Positions 1 through 8,482 of a stretch of 43,765 nt of DNA are shown here, piece by piece (position 1 is the first letter of the stretch; the number at the start of each line of letters is the position of its first letter). The notes under the pieces are model-generated. The model was not told the DNA's origin, made no database searches, and saw only the letters and a list, made by a program, of their open reading frames with translations. The translations under genes were made by a program, and so were the position numbers. This DNA comes from Paracoccaceae bacterium. Lineage in GTDB: Bacteria; Pseudomonadota; Alphaproteobacteria; Rhodobacterales; Rhodobacteraceae. The DNA is taken from positions 1-43,765 of the forward strand of contig CANJQT010000021.1 in the NCBI GenBank assembly GCA_947476475.1, in the 5' to 3' direction.

Positions 1-6
1 AATGAC

Positions 7-126
7 ATGATCACCATCTGGGGCAGGACGACATCCTCGAACGTGCAGACCGTGATGTGGGCAATTGCCGATCATATCCCATGCCAATGCAAAATCGGTC
101 CATCCGTCCGCAAGAAACATCTCTGA
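7..126 (+). pseudogene. Glutathione S-transferase N-terminal remnant
   Basis: An ATG at 7 opens a 39-codon frame beginning MITIWGRTTSSNVQTVMWAI, which matches the start of the thioredoxin-fold domain of bacterial GSTs, including the S-S-N-V-Q segment after the first strand. After about 22 residues the resemblance stops, and a TGA follows at 124-126. A GST needs about 200 residues, so this is a broken 5' end rather than a working gene. The rest of the gene is not in the next 120 bases. Recognition rests on a short segment, so confidence is moderate. Confidence 0.5.
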
Positions 127-247
127 CGATCTGATCAGGGCGATCGCGGTTTGTTAAGGATGCCCGTGCGATAGGCGATCCAAACGGTTCGTGGCCATGT
201 GCCTTGAAAGCACCGGCAGGATCTGACAGGCAAAAGGACAAGACCCG

Positions 248-1057
248 ATGCGCAAGGCACAAATCGGTTTCATTCTGGGCACACCCTTTTGCGGTTCGAC
301 GATTTTTGCGCGGGCACTGGCCACCCGGCCAGATACGTTCGATCTGGGCGAGGTTGATCGCCTGTCGATCATGGGCGAAAACAGCTTTCGCCTTGACGTC
401 GAGCAGGCCTGCGAAACCTGTGCGGCAAAGAAACAGCGCTGCCCGGTCTTCGACCCAGATCATCTGTCACAATTGCGCCTGATCGACCGGCCATCCGGCC
501 TTTATGACCTTGTCGAACGCCACTGTGGCGCGCGTACGATCCTGGATGGGTCAAAGCACGCCTACTGGTTGCGCAAGATGATGGCCGATCCGGCGGTCGC
601 CAGTCGTGCCCGCGCGATCCTGCTTGTGCGTCACCCGGCCCCCTATATCGCACGCTTTGCCCAGGCCAACGGGCATCTTGAACCCTTTGCGGCCCTTCTT
701 CAGGGGGCTGAAAACTGGCGCAGCACCTACATGGACTTGCTGCGTTCCCTGTTTGCCTGCCAGACCAAGTTCATCATTCTGCGGCTTGACCAGTTCCGCG
801 CCGATCCTGACGCGGTGGCGCGCTACGCCGCAGAATTCCTGGGAACCGACTGCGCGATGACCGGTGGACAGCTTAGCAACAGCGCCACGCATACGATCGG
901 CGGCAATCCCGATCTTGCGGCGCGCACCCCCCTGCAAGACACCACCACCATCTTCAGCGAATCCTTTGACACCAGCGCGGACCAAAGGGCCGCAATGCAG
1001 TTCACCCCCGGCCTTTCGGATCTGGCGGTCAACGTCTTTGGCTTTAAGCTGGCCTAG
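248..1057 (+). CDS. Sulfotransferase-family protein
   Basis: This 269-residue protein looks like a PAPS-dependent sulfotransferase. A 5'-phosphosulfate-binding loop lies at residues 10-18 (GTPFCGSTI), right after the first beta strand. The 3'-phosphate-binding segment is the LLVRHPAPYIARF stretch near residue 125-137. A DGSKHAYWLRKM segment precedes it, as in bacterial sulfotransferases. A Cys cluster (C55, C58, C65, ending CPVF) sits in the insert where this subfamily often carries cysteines. The acceptor cannot be read from sequence. The start is ATG 248 with an AAAGGAC ribosome site about 9 bases upstream. It stands alone, followed by a small lipoprotein gene on the same strand. Confidence 0.75.
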   Translation: MRKAQIGFILGTPFCGSTIFARALATRPDTFDLGEVDRLSIMGENSFRLDVEQACETCAAKKQRCPVFDPDHLSQLRLIDRPSGLYDLVERHCGARTILDGSKHAYWLRKMMADPAVASRARAILLVRHPAPYIARFAQANGHLEPFAALLQGAENWRSTYMDLLRSLFACQTKFIILRLDQFRADPDAVARYAAEFLGTDCAMTGGQLSNSATHTIGGNPDLAARTPLQDTTTIFSESFDTSADQRAAMQFTPGLSDLAVNVFGFKLA

Positions 1058-1114
1058 TCCAGCACTATAAGGAATGTAGAGCCAGATCGGCTCGCACCAC
1101 CGACAGGACAGGCC

Positions 1115-1366
1115 ATGAACCGCACCGCAGCCCTATTCCCGATCCCGCTTCTTTTGTCAGCCTGCATTGCCGCAAGCCCGGATCGGGAGCCGGTGGGAAA
1201 GATCGAATTCGCTGGCCAGACCTATGTGCTGGACCAGGCACCCCAAGGCTGGCAGATCCGCATGCCCGAAGGCCCGGTTCCGTGCCGCGCCGCGACCGAA
1301 AGGGATTGCTACTGGTCACTGCGCGCCCATCTGGCCGCCCAGGCGATAAGCGACGAACTGGGCTAG
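1115..1366 (+). CDS. Small putative lipoprotein
   Basis: An 83-residue protein with a short basic N-terminus, a hydrophobic run and a lipobox (LLSAC, Cys at about residue 17), so it is predicted to be lipidated and attached to a membrane facing the periplasm. The mature part has two more cysteines (PVPCRAATERDCYW) that could form a disulfide. I do not recognise a named family. It lies 57 bases after the sulfotransferase gene on the same strand and ends 8 bases before the convergent yciB gene. Confidence 0.6.
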   Translation: MNRTAALFPIPLLLSACIAASPDREPVGKIEFAGQTYVLDQAPQGWQIRMPEGPVPCRAATERDCYWSLRAHLAAQAISDELG

Positions 1367-1374
1367 GCGTCCGG

Positions 1375-1974
1375 TCAGTCCTGCTTGTCGATGGCGAAGC
1401 GTTCCAGCAGCTTGCCCTGCGCCATGAAGAAAAGGAACATGGCAGCAGTCAGGCCGAAGGTCTTGAAATTGACCCATGCCTGATCCGACATGTTCCGCCA
1501 GATGACCTCATTTGTGGCGGCAAGTGCGAAGAAAAACAGCGTAAGCCGCTGGGTGAGGATCATCCAGCCTTCATGCCGCAAGGGCATCGCCTCTTCCATC
1601 ACCAGCGCCAGATAAGAGCGGCCGCGCAAAAGGCCAAAGCCCAGAATTCCCGCGAACAGCAGATAAAGAAGCGTCGGCTTCATCTTGATGAAACGCGGGT
1701 CGTTGAACCAGATCGTCGCGCCGCCCATCACGATGACCAGCACCAAGGTCATCAGTTGCATCTTCGACAGTTTTCCGGTCAGGCGCCGCAGGATCAAGGT
1801 CGAAACCACGATCAGCACCACCAGCACCGCCGTCATCGCCACCAGCCCGGAATATTCTGACCCAGCGATGTGGAATGTGCGGTCCTTGAAGAACTTGAAG
1901 CCGACGAAGAACAGCAGCAACGGGCCCAGTTCCAGGCCAAGCTTGATCTTCGGGTCAATCTTCTTTTCAGCCAT
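1375..1974 (-). CDS. yciB: Inner-membrane septation protein YciB/IspZ
   Basis: A 199-residue protein with about five hydrophobic membrane segments. It carries typical YciB/IspZ features: the N-terminal K-LGLELGPLLLFFV segment, a TIWFNDPRFIKMKPT motif in the middle, and the NEVIWRNMSDQAWVNFK segment near the C-terminus. The family is an inner-membrane protein linked to septation and envelope integrity. Length matches the family. It follows ftsY on the same strand with a 42-base gap, a common alphaproteobacterial order (ftsY then ispZ), so the two are probably cotranscribed. Confidence 0.93.
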   Translation of the reverse strand: MAEKKIDPKIKLGLELGPLLLFFVGFKFFKDRTFHIAGSEYSGLVAMTAVLVVLIVVSTLILRRLTGKLSKMQLMTLVLVIVMGGATIWFNDPRFIKMKPTLLYLLFAGILGFGLLRGRSYLALVMEEAMPLRHEGWMILTQRLTLFFFALAATNEVIWRNMSDQAWVNFKTFGLTAAMFLFFMAQGKLLERFAIDKQD

Positions 1975-2016
1975 ATCCCGGCTCCTGCATTGTGCTTGAT
2001 CCCCGCCAGGGGAAGG

Positions 2017-3066
2017 TCAAATCCCGCCGCCCACAAGCGCGCGGGCAAATTCTTCGGGGTCGAAGGGTTGCAGATCGTCAATCTGCTCGCCCACCCCGAT
2101 CGCGTGAATAGGCAGGCCAAAGCGGTCGGCCAGCGCCACCAGCACCCCGCCCCTTGCCGTCCCGTCCAGTTTGGTCATGATCAGGCCCGATACGTCCGCC
2201 AGCTTCTGAAACACTTCGACCTGATTAAGGGCATTCTGCCCGGTGGTCGCGTCCAGGACCAGAAGCGTGTTATGCGGCGCCTCCGGGTCTTTCTTGCGGA
2301 TCACGCGGACGATCTTGGCCAGTTCCTCCATCAGATCCTGACGGTTCTGCAAGCGCCCCGCTGTATCGATCATCAGAAGATCCGCGCCTTCGGCCTCGGC
2401 CCGCACCATCGCGTCGAAGGCCAGGCTGGCAGGATCAGACCCTTCCGGCGCGGTCATGACCGGCACGCCTGCGCGCTGGCCCCAGACCTGCAATTGTTCG
2501 ACGGCGGCGGCGCGGAACGTATCGCCTGCCGCGATCACCACTGTCTTGCCCGCCGCCCGGAACTGGCTGGCCAGCTTGCCGATCGTCGTGGTCTTGCCCG
2601 ACCCGTTGACGCCGACCACCAGAACCACCTGCGGACGCTTGGCATAGATCGGCAAGGGCCGCGCCACCGGGGCCATGATCCGGGCGATTTCTGACGCCAG
2701 CAGATCCTTGATCTCGCCCACTGACAAACGCCGCCCCATGCGCCCCTCGGCCAGATTGGCCGTCACCCGAAGCGCGGTATCCACCCCCATGTCAGACGCA
2801 ATCAACAGCTCTTCCAGCTGTTCCAGCATCGCATCGTCCAGAACCCTGCGCGGCGCGTCAGACTTGGCCGCGCCACCGAACAACCGGCCAATTAGCCCTG
2901 GCTTCGGCGCTTCGGCCTGTGGGGTCGCCAGCGCCGAAGGTTCTTCCGCAACGGGCAGTGCAACCCCCTCTGCGGCCGGGGCCTCTGCGACAATCGCCTC
3001 CAGCCCCTCGTCCAGTCTGGCCGAGGATTTGAACAGCTTGTCTTTCAGTTTGTTGAAAAAGGACAT
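2017..3066 (-). CDS. ftsY: Signal recognition particle receptor FtsY
   Basis: A 349-residue SRP-family GTPase that docks ribosome-SRP complexes at the membrane. A short Ala/Glu-rich A domain (about residues 15-60) precedes the NG domain. Seen motifs are the P-loop GVNGSGKT (about 152-159), DTFRAAAVEQL, DTAGRLQN (G3), TKLDGTARGG (G4) and a C-terminal GVGEQIDDLQPFDPEEF that is diagnostic for FtsY rather than Ffh. ATG 3066 starts on MSFFNKLKDKL. Its partner ffh lies in the same window at 18256. An upstream minus-strand gene (YhhN type) ends 71 bases before it. Confidence 0.97.
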   Translation of the reverse strand: MSFFNKLKDKLFKSSARLDEGLEAIVAEAPAAEGVALPVAEEPSALATPQAEAPKPGLIGRLFGGAAKSDAPRRVLDDAMLEQLEELLIASDMGVDTALRVTANLAEGRMGRRLSVGEIKDLLASEIARIMAPVARPLPIYAKRPQVVLVVGVNGSGKTTTIGKLASQFRAAGKTVVIAAGDTFRAAAVEQLQVWGQRAGVPVMTAPEGSDPASLAFDAMVRAEAEGADLLMIDTAGRLQNRQDLMEELAKIVRVIRKKDPEAPHNTLLVLDATTGQNALNQVEVFQKLADVSGLIMTKLDGTARGGVLVALADRFGLPIHAIGVGEQIDDLQPFDPEEFARALVGGGI

Positions 3067-3137
3067 GCGCGGGCCCGTCTAAATCTGGTTCCCCTTCACC
3101 TAGTCAATTCGAAGGCCGTAGGGAAGGGCCGCCGCAC

Positions 3138-3767
3138 CTATGCCAGTGCGGTGCTGCCCCACAGGATCAGCGCCTGCCCCGCCCAATAGCAGGCCCAGAC
3201 CAGCCGCTTCAGCCCAAGACGCGGGCGCAGATCACCGGCCAGTACAAACCTGTCGATCGCCAGCAACATGTCCGAACCCAGGAACAACGCGGCCCCGACA
3301 GTGACCAAAGGGGCCGTGACCCCAAGCGACAAGGCCGCATAGGCCATGGCCGAAATCACCAGCACATAGCCCCGCACCGGCCAGTGCAACGCTCTGGCAT
3401 GCGGGGCCAGCCAGACTTCGGTCGACAAGGCCAGTGCCAGCGCCGCTGCGGCCATCGGCACCGACAGGCCGGGCTGCAGGAAAGCCCAGCCATAGGCCAG
3501 ATGCCCCGCAGCGAAAGCCGCCATCCCGGCCAGAAAGGCCGCCTGCCCGGCACGCGACAGAAAGAAATCGCCCAACGCGCCCAGCGCCAGCCCCACCACC
3601 ACCGCCGGGGCCGCCCCCAGCCCCGGCGCGGCCAGCGCCAACGCCAGCCCCGCACCGGTCTTCAGGCCGGTCCGCAGCAGGCCCGGCGCGGCCGCAACCC
3701 ACCACCAGCCATAGGCCAGCGCCAAGCCCACCGCAGCCACCAGAAGCCCTTCAGCCAACAGGTCCAT
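3138..3767 (-). CDS. YhhN/TMEM86-family membrane protein (lysoplasmalogenase-like)
   Basis: A 209-residue, Ala/Leu-rich protein with about eight predicted membrane spans. The family signature is visible: an LGALGDFFLSR segment followed by a G-H-x2-Y segment, and later GAALFLGSDMLLAIDRF with the conserved Ser-Asp. Mammalian relatives hydrolyse lysoplasmalogens; bacterial members are less well characterised. I placed the start at ATG 3767 because a strong GGGGGAGAGGG ribosome site sits just upstream and the protein then begins as a membrane helix. The frame stays open further upstream but is not protein-like. It is divergent from the AlkB-like gene at 3858. Confidence 0.8.
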   Translation of the reverse strand: MDLLAEGLLVAAVGLALAYGWWWVAAAPGLLRTGLKTGAGLALALAAPGLGAAPAVVVGLALGALGDFFLSRAGQAAFLAGMAAFAAGHLAYGWAFLQPGLSVPMAAAALALALSTEVWLAPHARALHWPVRGYVLVISAMAYAALSLGVTAPLVTVGAALFLGSDMLLAIDRFVLAGDLRPRLGLKRLVWACYWAGQALILWGSTALA

Positions 3768-3857
3768 TGCCCTCTCCCCCGGCTTGTCTTCGATGCAGCC
3801 TTGCAAGATCAGCCACGCGGGGCAACACTTCCGCAGCGTCCACAGCGAACAGGGTTC

Positions 3858-4925
3858 ATGACCATGACTGCCAGCGCCATCCTGCGCCACCCGGCGAGCG
3901 CCTTCGCGGCTGCCAGCCTGACGCCACCGATCCTGATGGTTGCCGGCGCGCTGGCGGGCGGACTTTGGCCCCTCGCCGGGCTGCTCAGCATGACGCTGGT
4001 GCTGTTCCTGGGCGACCAGATCGGTCGGCACTTCGGGGCCCAGCAGGCGCCCACTGCGCATGATGTCTGGACCGAACGACTGGCCCTGGCAATAGGCGGT
4101 CTGCATTTCCTGTTCCTGCCATTTGCCATTTTCGCACTTTCTGGGGGCCTAACCCTGGGGCTATCAGGCTGGTTTTTGACCTTTTTCAGCTTTGGCCTCT
4201 GGTTTGGGCAGGTGGCCAATTCCACTGCGCATGAGCTGATTCACCGAAGCCCGCACCTGCCGTACCGGCTGGGGATGGCTGTCTATACCTCGCTGCTTTA
4301 TGGCCATCACACTTCGGCCCACCGGCTGGTCCATCATCGGTTCGTGGCCACCCCGGATGACCCGAACAGCGCCGCCCTTGGCGAAGGCTTCTACAGTTTT
4401 GCCGCCCGCGCCTGGCCCGGGGAATTCCAGGCGGGCTACGAGATGGAAAACGCTTTGCGCATCGGCCGCGACAGCGGAGGCATCAGCTTGCATCCCTATA
4501 CGATCTATCTGGCGGGGGGCGCGCTCGTGCTGGTTCTCTGCGCCACCTTCTTTGGCTTTGCCGGGCTTCTGGCCTATCTGGCGCTGTGCGCCCATGCCCA
4601 TCTGCAACTGCTGCTGTCGGATTACGTCCAGCACTACGGACTGGAGCGCAAACGCATCGGCATGGACGAATATGAACCCTTCGGCCCGCAGCACAGTTGG
4701 GACGCGCCGGATCTCCTGTCGGGCCTGATGATGCTGCACGCCCCGCGCCATGCCGACCACCACAGAAACCCGGCCCGCCCCTATCCCGAACTCATCCTTT
4801 CCCCGGAAGGCCGCGCGCCGCTGCTGCCCGCTTCGCTTCCGGTGATGTCAACCATCGCGCTTGTCCCACACCTGTGGCACCGGATCATGGACCGCCGCTT
4901 GCGCGCCTTGCGGCGAAACGCATGA
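3858..4925 (+). CDS. AlkB/XylM-like membrane di-iron monooxygenase
   Basis: A 355-residue integral-membrane hydroxylase of the alkane 1-monooxygenase type. The eight-histidine signature is present: HELIHR (about 125-130), then H150-H151, H155, H159-H160 leading into VATPDDPNSA, then DYVQHYGLERK, and near the C-terminus RHADHHRNPARPYPEL. About six hydrophobic spans surround these. It is somewhat shorter than classical AlkB (about 400 residues), as in many Rhodobacterales homologues, so an n-alkane substrate is not certain. It needs an electron donor such as rubredoxin, which is not adjacent. The start is ATG 3858 (a second ATG follows at 3864), with AGGGTT upstream. A hairpin follows the gene. 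Confidence 0.85.
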   Translation: MTMTASAILRHPASAFAAASLTPPILMVAGALAGGLWPLAGLLSMTLVLFLGDQIGRHFGAQQAPTAHDVWTERLALAIGGLHFLFLPFAIFALSGGLTLGLSGWFLTFFSFGLWFGQVANSTAHELIHRSPHLPYRLGMAVYTSLLYGHHTSAHRLVHHRFVATPDDPNSAALGEGFYSFAARAWPGEFQAGYEMENALRIGRDSGGISLHPYTIYLAGGALVLVLCATFFGFAGLLAYLALCAHAHLQLLLSDYVQHYGLERKRIGMDEYEPFGPQHSWDAPDLLSGLMMLHAPRHADHHRNPARPYPELILSPEGRAPLLPASLPVMSTIALVPHLWHRIMDRRLRALRRNA

Positions 4926-4988
4926 AGAAGGGGGCCTTCAGCCACAGTGCATGAGATGATTTCATCGTGGCCGAAATATCCCGGGGCG

Positions 4989-5011
4989 CACGAGGGGCAG
5001 CGCCCCTCGTG
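4989..5011. terminator. Strong hairpin between convergent genes
   Basis: A perfect 10-bp stem, CACGAGGGGC / GCCCCTCGTG, with a 3-base loop AGC. It lies between the end of the AlkB-like gene (+) and the end of the PfkB kinase gene (-). There is no clear U-tract on either side, so it may act as a structural barrier or a Rho-assisted bidirectional terminator rather than a classical intrinsic one. Confidence 0.55.
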
Positions 5012-5017
5012 TCGGGT

Positions 5018-6010
5018 TCAGATTAGACCCTCGGCGCGAAACAGGGCTTTCACATCGTTTTCGGGCCGGGCGCCGAAATGGCTGATCACCTCGGCGGCCG
5101 CGATGCAACCCATGCGGCCAGCGACCTTGAGGCTTTGCCCCGTCGCCAGCCCATAAAGGAACCCCGCCGCGAACTGATCACCGGCGCCGGTCGCGTCGAC
5201 CGGCACCACCCGATGAACCGGAACTTCAACCCGTTCTTTGCCGCGCGTGACGATCACATCGGCCCCCGACCGGGTGCACACGATCACCGGGCATTCGGCG
5301 CGGGCCTGGGCCAGGGCGGCCTCCAGATCCTCGGTTTCATAAAGGGCGCACCATTCGTGCTGGTTGCCGATTACATAATCCATCTGATCCTTCACAAGAC
5401 GGCGGAAATCGGCGCGGTGGCGGTTCACGCAGAACGGATCCGACAGGGCGATCCCGGCCTTGCCACCGCCGCGGTGGCAGGCCTCTGCGGCCTTGAGAAA
5501 GGCCTGCTTGCCTCTGTCCTTATCGAACAAATATCCTTCCAGAAACAGGTAATCGGTGTTGCCCGCAACAGATTCTGCAACATCTTCTGGGCCAAGTTCG
5601 GCAGATATGCCCAAATAGGTATTCATCGACCTTTCACCGTCCGGGGTCACGAAGATCATCGAGCGCGAGGTGGGCAGGTCGGCATCGGCAACCGGCGCAT
5701 TCGGGAAATCCGTGCCTTCGGCAGTCAGGGATTTGGCGAAGAACCGCCCCAGAACATCATCGCGCACCCGCCCGATGAAGGCCGACCGCAGCCCCAGATT
5801 GCCGGCGCCCGCAATCGTGTTCCCGACTGACCCGCCGGGGGCCTGAGTCCGGTCTTTCATCGCACCGTAAAGCGTCTCGCCACGTTCGCGTTCGATCAGC
5901 TGCATGATGCCTTTCTGAATCCCCATCAGATCAAGGAAATTGTCATCGGTCTGGCTCAGCACGTCGACAATGGCGTTGCCGATGCCGACAACCTGGTAAC
6001 GGTCACTCAC
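5018..6010 (-). CDS. PfkB-family sugar/nucleoside kinase (adenosine kinase-like)
   Basis: A 330-residue ribokinase-superfamily kinase. The start GIGNAIVDVLSQ, the QAPGGSVGNTIAGAGNLG substrate-binding region and the C-terminal VVPVDATGAGDQFAAGFLYGL motif (PfkB signature 2 with the catalytic Asp) are all present. The N-terminal NAIVD and GIQKG segments resemble bacterial adenosine kinases, so purine nucleoside phosphorylation is the most likely role. A sugar substrate remains possible. The start is GTG 6010, which overlaps the nth stop codon (GTGA). This indicates translational coupling downstream of nth. Confidence 0.85.
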   Translation of the reverse strand: MSDRYQVVGIGNAIVDVLSQTDDNFLDLMGIQKGIMQLIERERGETLYGAMKDRTQAPGGSVGNTIAGAGNLGLRSAFIGRVRDDVLGRFFAKSLTAEGTDFPNAPVADADLPTSRSMIFVTPDGERSMNTYLGISAELGPEDVAESVAGNTDYLFLEGYLFDKDRGKQAFLKAAEACHRGGGKAGIALSDPFCVNRHRADFRRLVKDQMDYVIGNQHEWCALYETEDLEAALAQARAECPVIVCTRSGADVIVTRGKERVEVPVHRVVPVDATGAGDQFAAGFLYGLATGQSLKVAGRMGCIAAAEVISHFGARPENDVKALFRAEGLI

Positions 6011-6651
6011 AGATTTTTCTCCTCGTAGGGGCACAGGTCGCGGATCAGGCAGGCCCGGCATTTGGGGCTGCGCGCCGTACAGATATAACGGCCGTGCAGG
6101 ATCAGCCAGTGGTGCGCATGCTGCTGGAATTCGGCGGGGATGTGATCTTCGATGGCGCGTTCGACCTGATCGACATCCTTGCCGGGGGCAATGCCGGTGC
6201 GGTTGCCGACCCGGAAGATATGGGTATCGACCGCCTGCGCGGGATGATGGAACCACATGTTCAGAACCACATTTGCGGTCTTGCGCCCCACCCCCGGCAG
6301 GGATTGCAGCGCCGCACGGGATGAGGGCACCTGCCCGCCATACTGATCCACCAGAATCCGCGAGAGCTTGATGACATTTTTCGCCTTCTGCCGGAAAAGG
6401 CCGATGGTTTTGATATGGTCGGTCAGCCCTTCTTCACCCAGTTCCAGCATCTTTTCAGGCGTATCGGCGATCTGGAACAGCACCCTGGTCGCCTTGTTCA
6501 CCCCGGCATCGGTAGCCTGCGCCGACAGGGCAACCGCCACCAGCAGCGTGAAGGCGTTCACATGGTGAAGCTCTCCTTTCGGCGCGGCCTCGGCGGCGCG
6601 GAAGCGGCTGAAAATTTCGTGGATCGTGTGATAGTCAAGTTGGCGTGCCAT
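6007..6651 (-). CDS. nth: Endonuclease III (DNA glycosylase/AP lyase)
   Basis: A 214-residue base-excision repair enzyme for oxidised pyrimidines. The helix-hairpin-helix LPGVGRKTANVVLN contains the catalytic Lys, and VDTHIFRVGNRTG carries the catalytic Asp. The C-terminal 4Fe-4S loop is complete: CTARSPKCRACLIRDLC (C-x6-C-x2-C-x5-C). Length is normal. It is first of two genes on the minus strand; the kinase gene overlaps its stop. Its upstream region is shared with the divergent Ada-like gene, so two DNA repair genes face each other across about 110 bases. Confidence 0.97.
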   Translation of the reverse strand: MARQLDYHTIHEIFSRFRAAEAAPKGELHHVNAFTLLVAVALSAQATDAGVNKATRVLFQIADTPEKMLELGEEGLTDHIKTIGLFRQKAKNVIKLSRILVDQYGGQVPSSRAALQSLPGVGRKTANVVLNMWFHHPAQAVDTHIFRVGNRTGIAPGKDVDQVERAIEDHIPAEFQQHAHHWLILHGRYICTARSPKCRACLIRDLCPYEEKNL

Positions 6652-6764
6652 GGTTTCCTATGCCCCGGCTGGGCCTTTGCGGGCAAGGGAAAATCAATCC
6701 GCAAAATCCGGGTCGCACGGCGGGGGCGACGGGCCTAGATTGAGCAGGCAGAAGGAGAAGGCCG

Positions 6765-7613
6765 ATGCTGACCCAAGCCGACGAAACCGAATATCATTAC
6801 GGCGTCATCGCCCGCGCGCTGAAAGAGATTGATTCACCCGGCGGGCAGGCCCTGTCGCTGGAGGCGCTGGCCGCCCGACTGTCGATGAGCCCCGCGCATT
6901 TCCAGCGGGTCTTTTCGGCCTGGGTGGGCGTGTCGCCAAAGCGCTATCAGCAATACCTGACGCTGGATCACGCGAAACGGCTGCTGGCCGACCGGTTCAC
7001 CCTGCTGGATACGGCCGCCGAAACCGGCCTGTCGGGCACTGGGCGGCTGCATGACATGTTCCTGAGATGGGAGGCGATGAGCCCCGGCGACTTCGCCAAA
7101 GGCGGCGCAGGGCTGAAAGTGGGCTATGGCTGGTTTCTGTCGCCCTTCGGCGAAGTGCTGGCGATGGGCACCGACCGCGGCCTGTGCGGACTGGCATTTA
7201 CGCAGGACTGCGGGCGCGAGGCTGCATTCACCGACCTGACTGCCCGCTGGCCGCAAGCGGAATTTGCCGAAGCGCCCGAGCGAATCGCTGCCTGGGTCGC
7301 GGCGGCCTTTGGCGCCGGGGGCGAGGCGCGGCTATACCTGATCGGCGCCCCGTTCCAGATCAAGGTGTGGGAGGCGTTGCTGCGCATCCCTTCGGGGCAG
7401 GTCACCACCTATTCGGAACTGGCGCGCGTCACCGGCCATCCGCAGGCGGTTCGCGCGGTGGGTACCGCAGTCGGCCGCAATCCGGTCAGTTGGCTGATCC
7501 CCTGCCACCGCGCCCTCCGCAAATCCGGTGGACTTGGCGGCTATCATTGGGGCCTGCCGGTCAAACGCGCCATGCTGGCCTGGGAAGCGGCGCGGCGCGA
7601 CGAGGCCGCATGA
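6765..7613 (+). CDS. Ada-like AraC regulator fused to methylguanine-DNA methyltransferase
   Basis: A 282-residue two-domain protein. Residues about 10-110 form an AraC/XylS double helix-turn-helix (LSMSPAHFQRVFSAWVGVSP and a second helix pair). Residues about 120-278 form the O6-methylguanine-DNA methyltransferase domain with the acceptor Cys in LIPCHRALRKSG and the FQIKVWEALLRIPSG segment. The N-terminal Ada domain that senses methylphosphotriesters through four cysteines is absent, so this is the short Ada form. It probably removes O6-alkyl groups from DNA and may control its own gene. ATG 6765 has GAAGGAGAAGG upstream. Confidence 0.92.
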   Translation: MLTQADETEYHYGVIARALKEIDSPGGQALSLEALAARLSMSPAHFQRVFSAWVGVSPKRYQQYLTLDHAKRLLADRFTLLDTAAETGLSGTGRLHDMFLRWEAMSPGDFAKGGAGLKVGYGWFLSPFGEVLAMGTDRGLCGLAFTQDCGREAAFTDLTARWPQAEFAEAPERIAAWVAAAFGAGGEARLYLIGAPFQIKVWEALLRIPSGQVTTYSELARVTGHPQAVRAVGTAVGRNPVSWLIPCHRALRKSGGLGGYHWGLPVKRAMLAWEAARRDEAA

Positions 7614-7717
7614 TCCGTGGGCGAAATTCCGCCTGACGACAGTGCTGACTGGTTCGTTATTGCCTAGCAAAGGCGTAAGGACCTAAATCAATGCAGTCTC
7701 ATTGACGGAGTTTTCAC

Positions 7718-8383
7718 ATGCGTTTCACATCCATGGCACTTGCCGGTTCGGCTGGCCTTTTCCTTCTGTCTGCCTGCGTTCCGGCAGGCCAATATGACCC
7801 CAACGACCCGAATGCGCGCACCCGTCAGGGCGCGTTGATCGGTGCGGGCCTTGGGGCGCTGGCCGGGGTCGCAACCGGCGATGGTGGCAAGGACAAGCTG
7901 GACCGCGCCGCGACCGGCGCAATTCTGGGCGGCCTTGCCGGCGGGATCTACGGCAACGTGCTTGACCAGCAGGCGGCCGAACTTCAGCGCGACATCACCA
8001 GCAATGGTGTGCGGATCGTGAACGAAGGCAACCAACTGCGGGTGATCATGCCCGAAGGTATCCTGTTCCCGGTCGACAGCGCCGCCGTCAACCCTGGCAT
8101 CATGAACGATCTTTATACGGTCGCCGACAGCCTTAACCGTTATCCGGGCAGCCGAGTGCAGGTGGTCGGTCATACCGACAACACCGGATCGGCCGCCTAT
8201 AACGCCGACCTTTCGCAGCGCCGGGCGGGTTCGGTTGCCGCAGTTCTACGCAATGCGGGTGTACCCGGATCACGCCTTATCGCCTTTGGCGCGGGCGAAG
8301 ATCAACCGATCGCGTCGAACCTGACCGCCTCTGGGCGCGCGCAGAACCGCCGCGTCGAAATCATCATCATCCCGACCAACTGA
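7718..8383 (+). CDS. OmpA-family outer-membrane lipoprotein (YiaD-like)
   Basis: A 221-residue envelope protein. The signal peptide ends in a lipobox (LLSAC, Cys at about residue 20). A Gly-rich glycine-zipper region follows (IGAGLGALAGVATG and ILGGLAGGIYGNVL, about residues 40-85). The OmpA C-terminal peptidoglycan-binding domain occupies about 105-221, with the VVGHTDNTGS motif and a SQRRAGSVAAVL helix. The layout fits YiaD-type lipoproteins that tether the outer membrane to the cell wall. ATG 7718 has TGACGGAG upstream. A strong intrinsic terminator follows directly. Confidence 0.93.
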   Translation: MRFTSMALAGSAGLFLLSACVPAGQYDPNDPNARTRQGALIGAGLGALAGVATGDGGKDKLDRAATGAILGGLAGGIYGNVLDQQAAELQRDITSNGVRIVNEGNQLRVIMPEGILFPVDSAAVNPGIMNDLYTVADSLNRYPGSRVQVVGHTDNTGSAAYNADLSQRRAGSVAAVLRNAGVPGSRLIAFGAGEDQPIASNLTASGRAQNRRVEIIIIPTN

Positions 8384-8402
8384 TCGGGCCGAAAGGTAAT
8401 GG

Positions 8403-8430
8403 GGGCCGGGCCACAAGCCCGGCCCTTATT
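8403..8430 (+). terminator. Intrinsic terminator of the OmpA-lipoprotein gene
   Basis: A perfect 9-bp G+C-rich stem, GGGCCGGGC / GCCCGGCCC (8403-8411 and 8417-8425), closes a CACAA loop and is followed by TTATT. It begins 20 bases after the stop codon. Confidence 0.85.
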
Positions 8431-8482
8431 CATTGCCATCGGCGGTCGGCGGTCATAGATTTTGACCAATTCCGGGGACACC

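Noticed and set aside
1282-1860. Plus-strand 192-codon frame across yciB
   Set aside because: It is antisense to yciB, with His/Gln/Arg-rich low-complexity product; the yciB reading is unambiguous.
3768-4106. Upstream extension of the YhhN-type gene to an earlier start
   Set aside because: The added 113 residues are not protein-like, run antisense to the AlkB-like gene, and a strong ribosome site marks ATG 3767.
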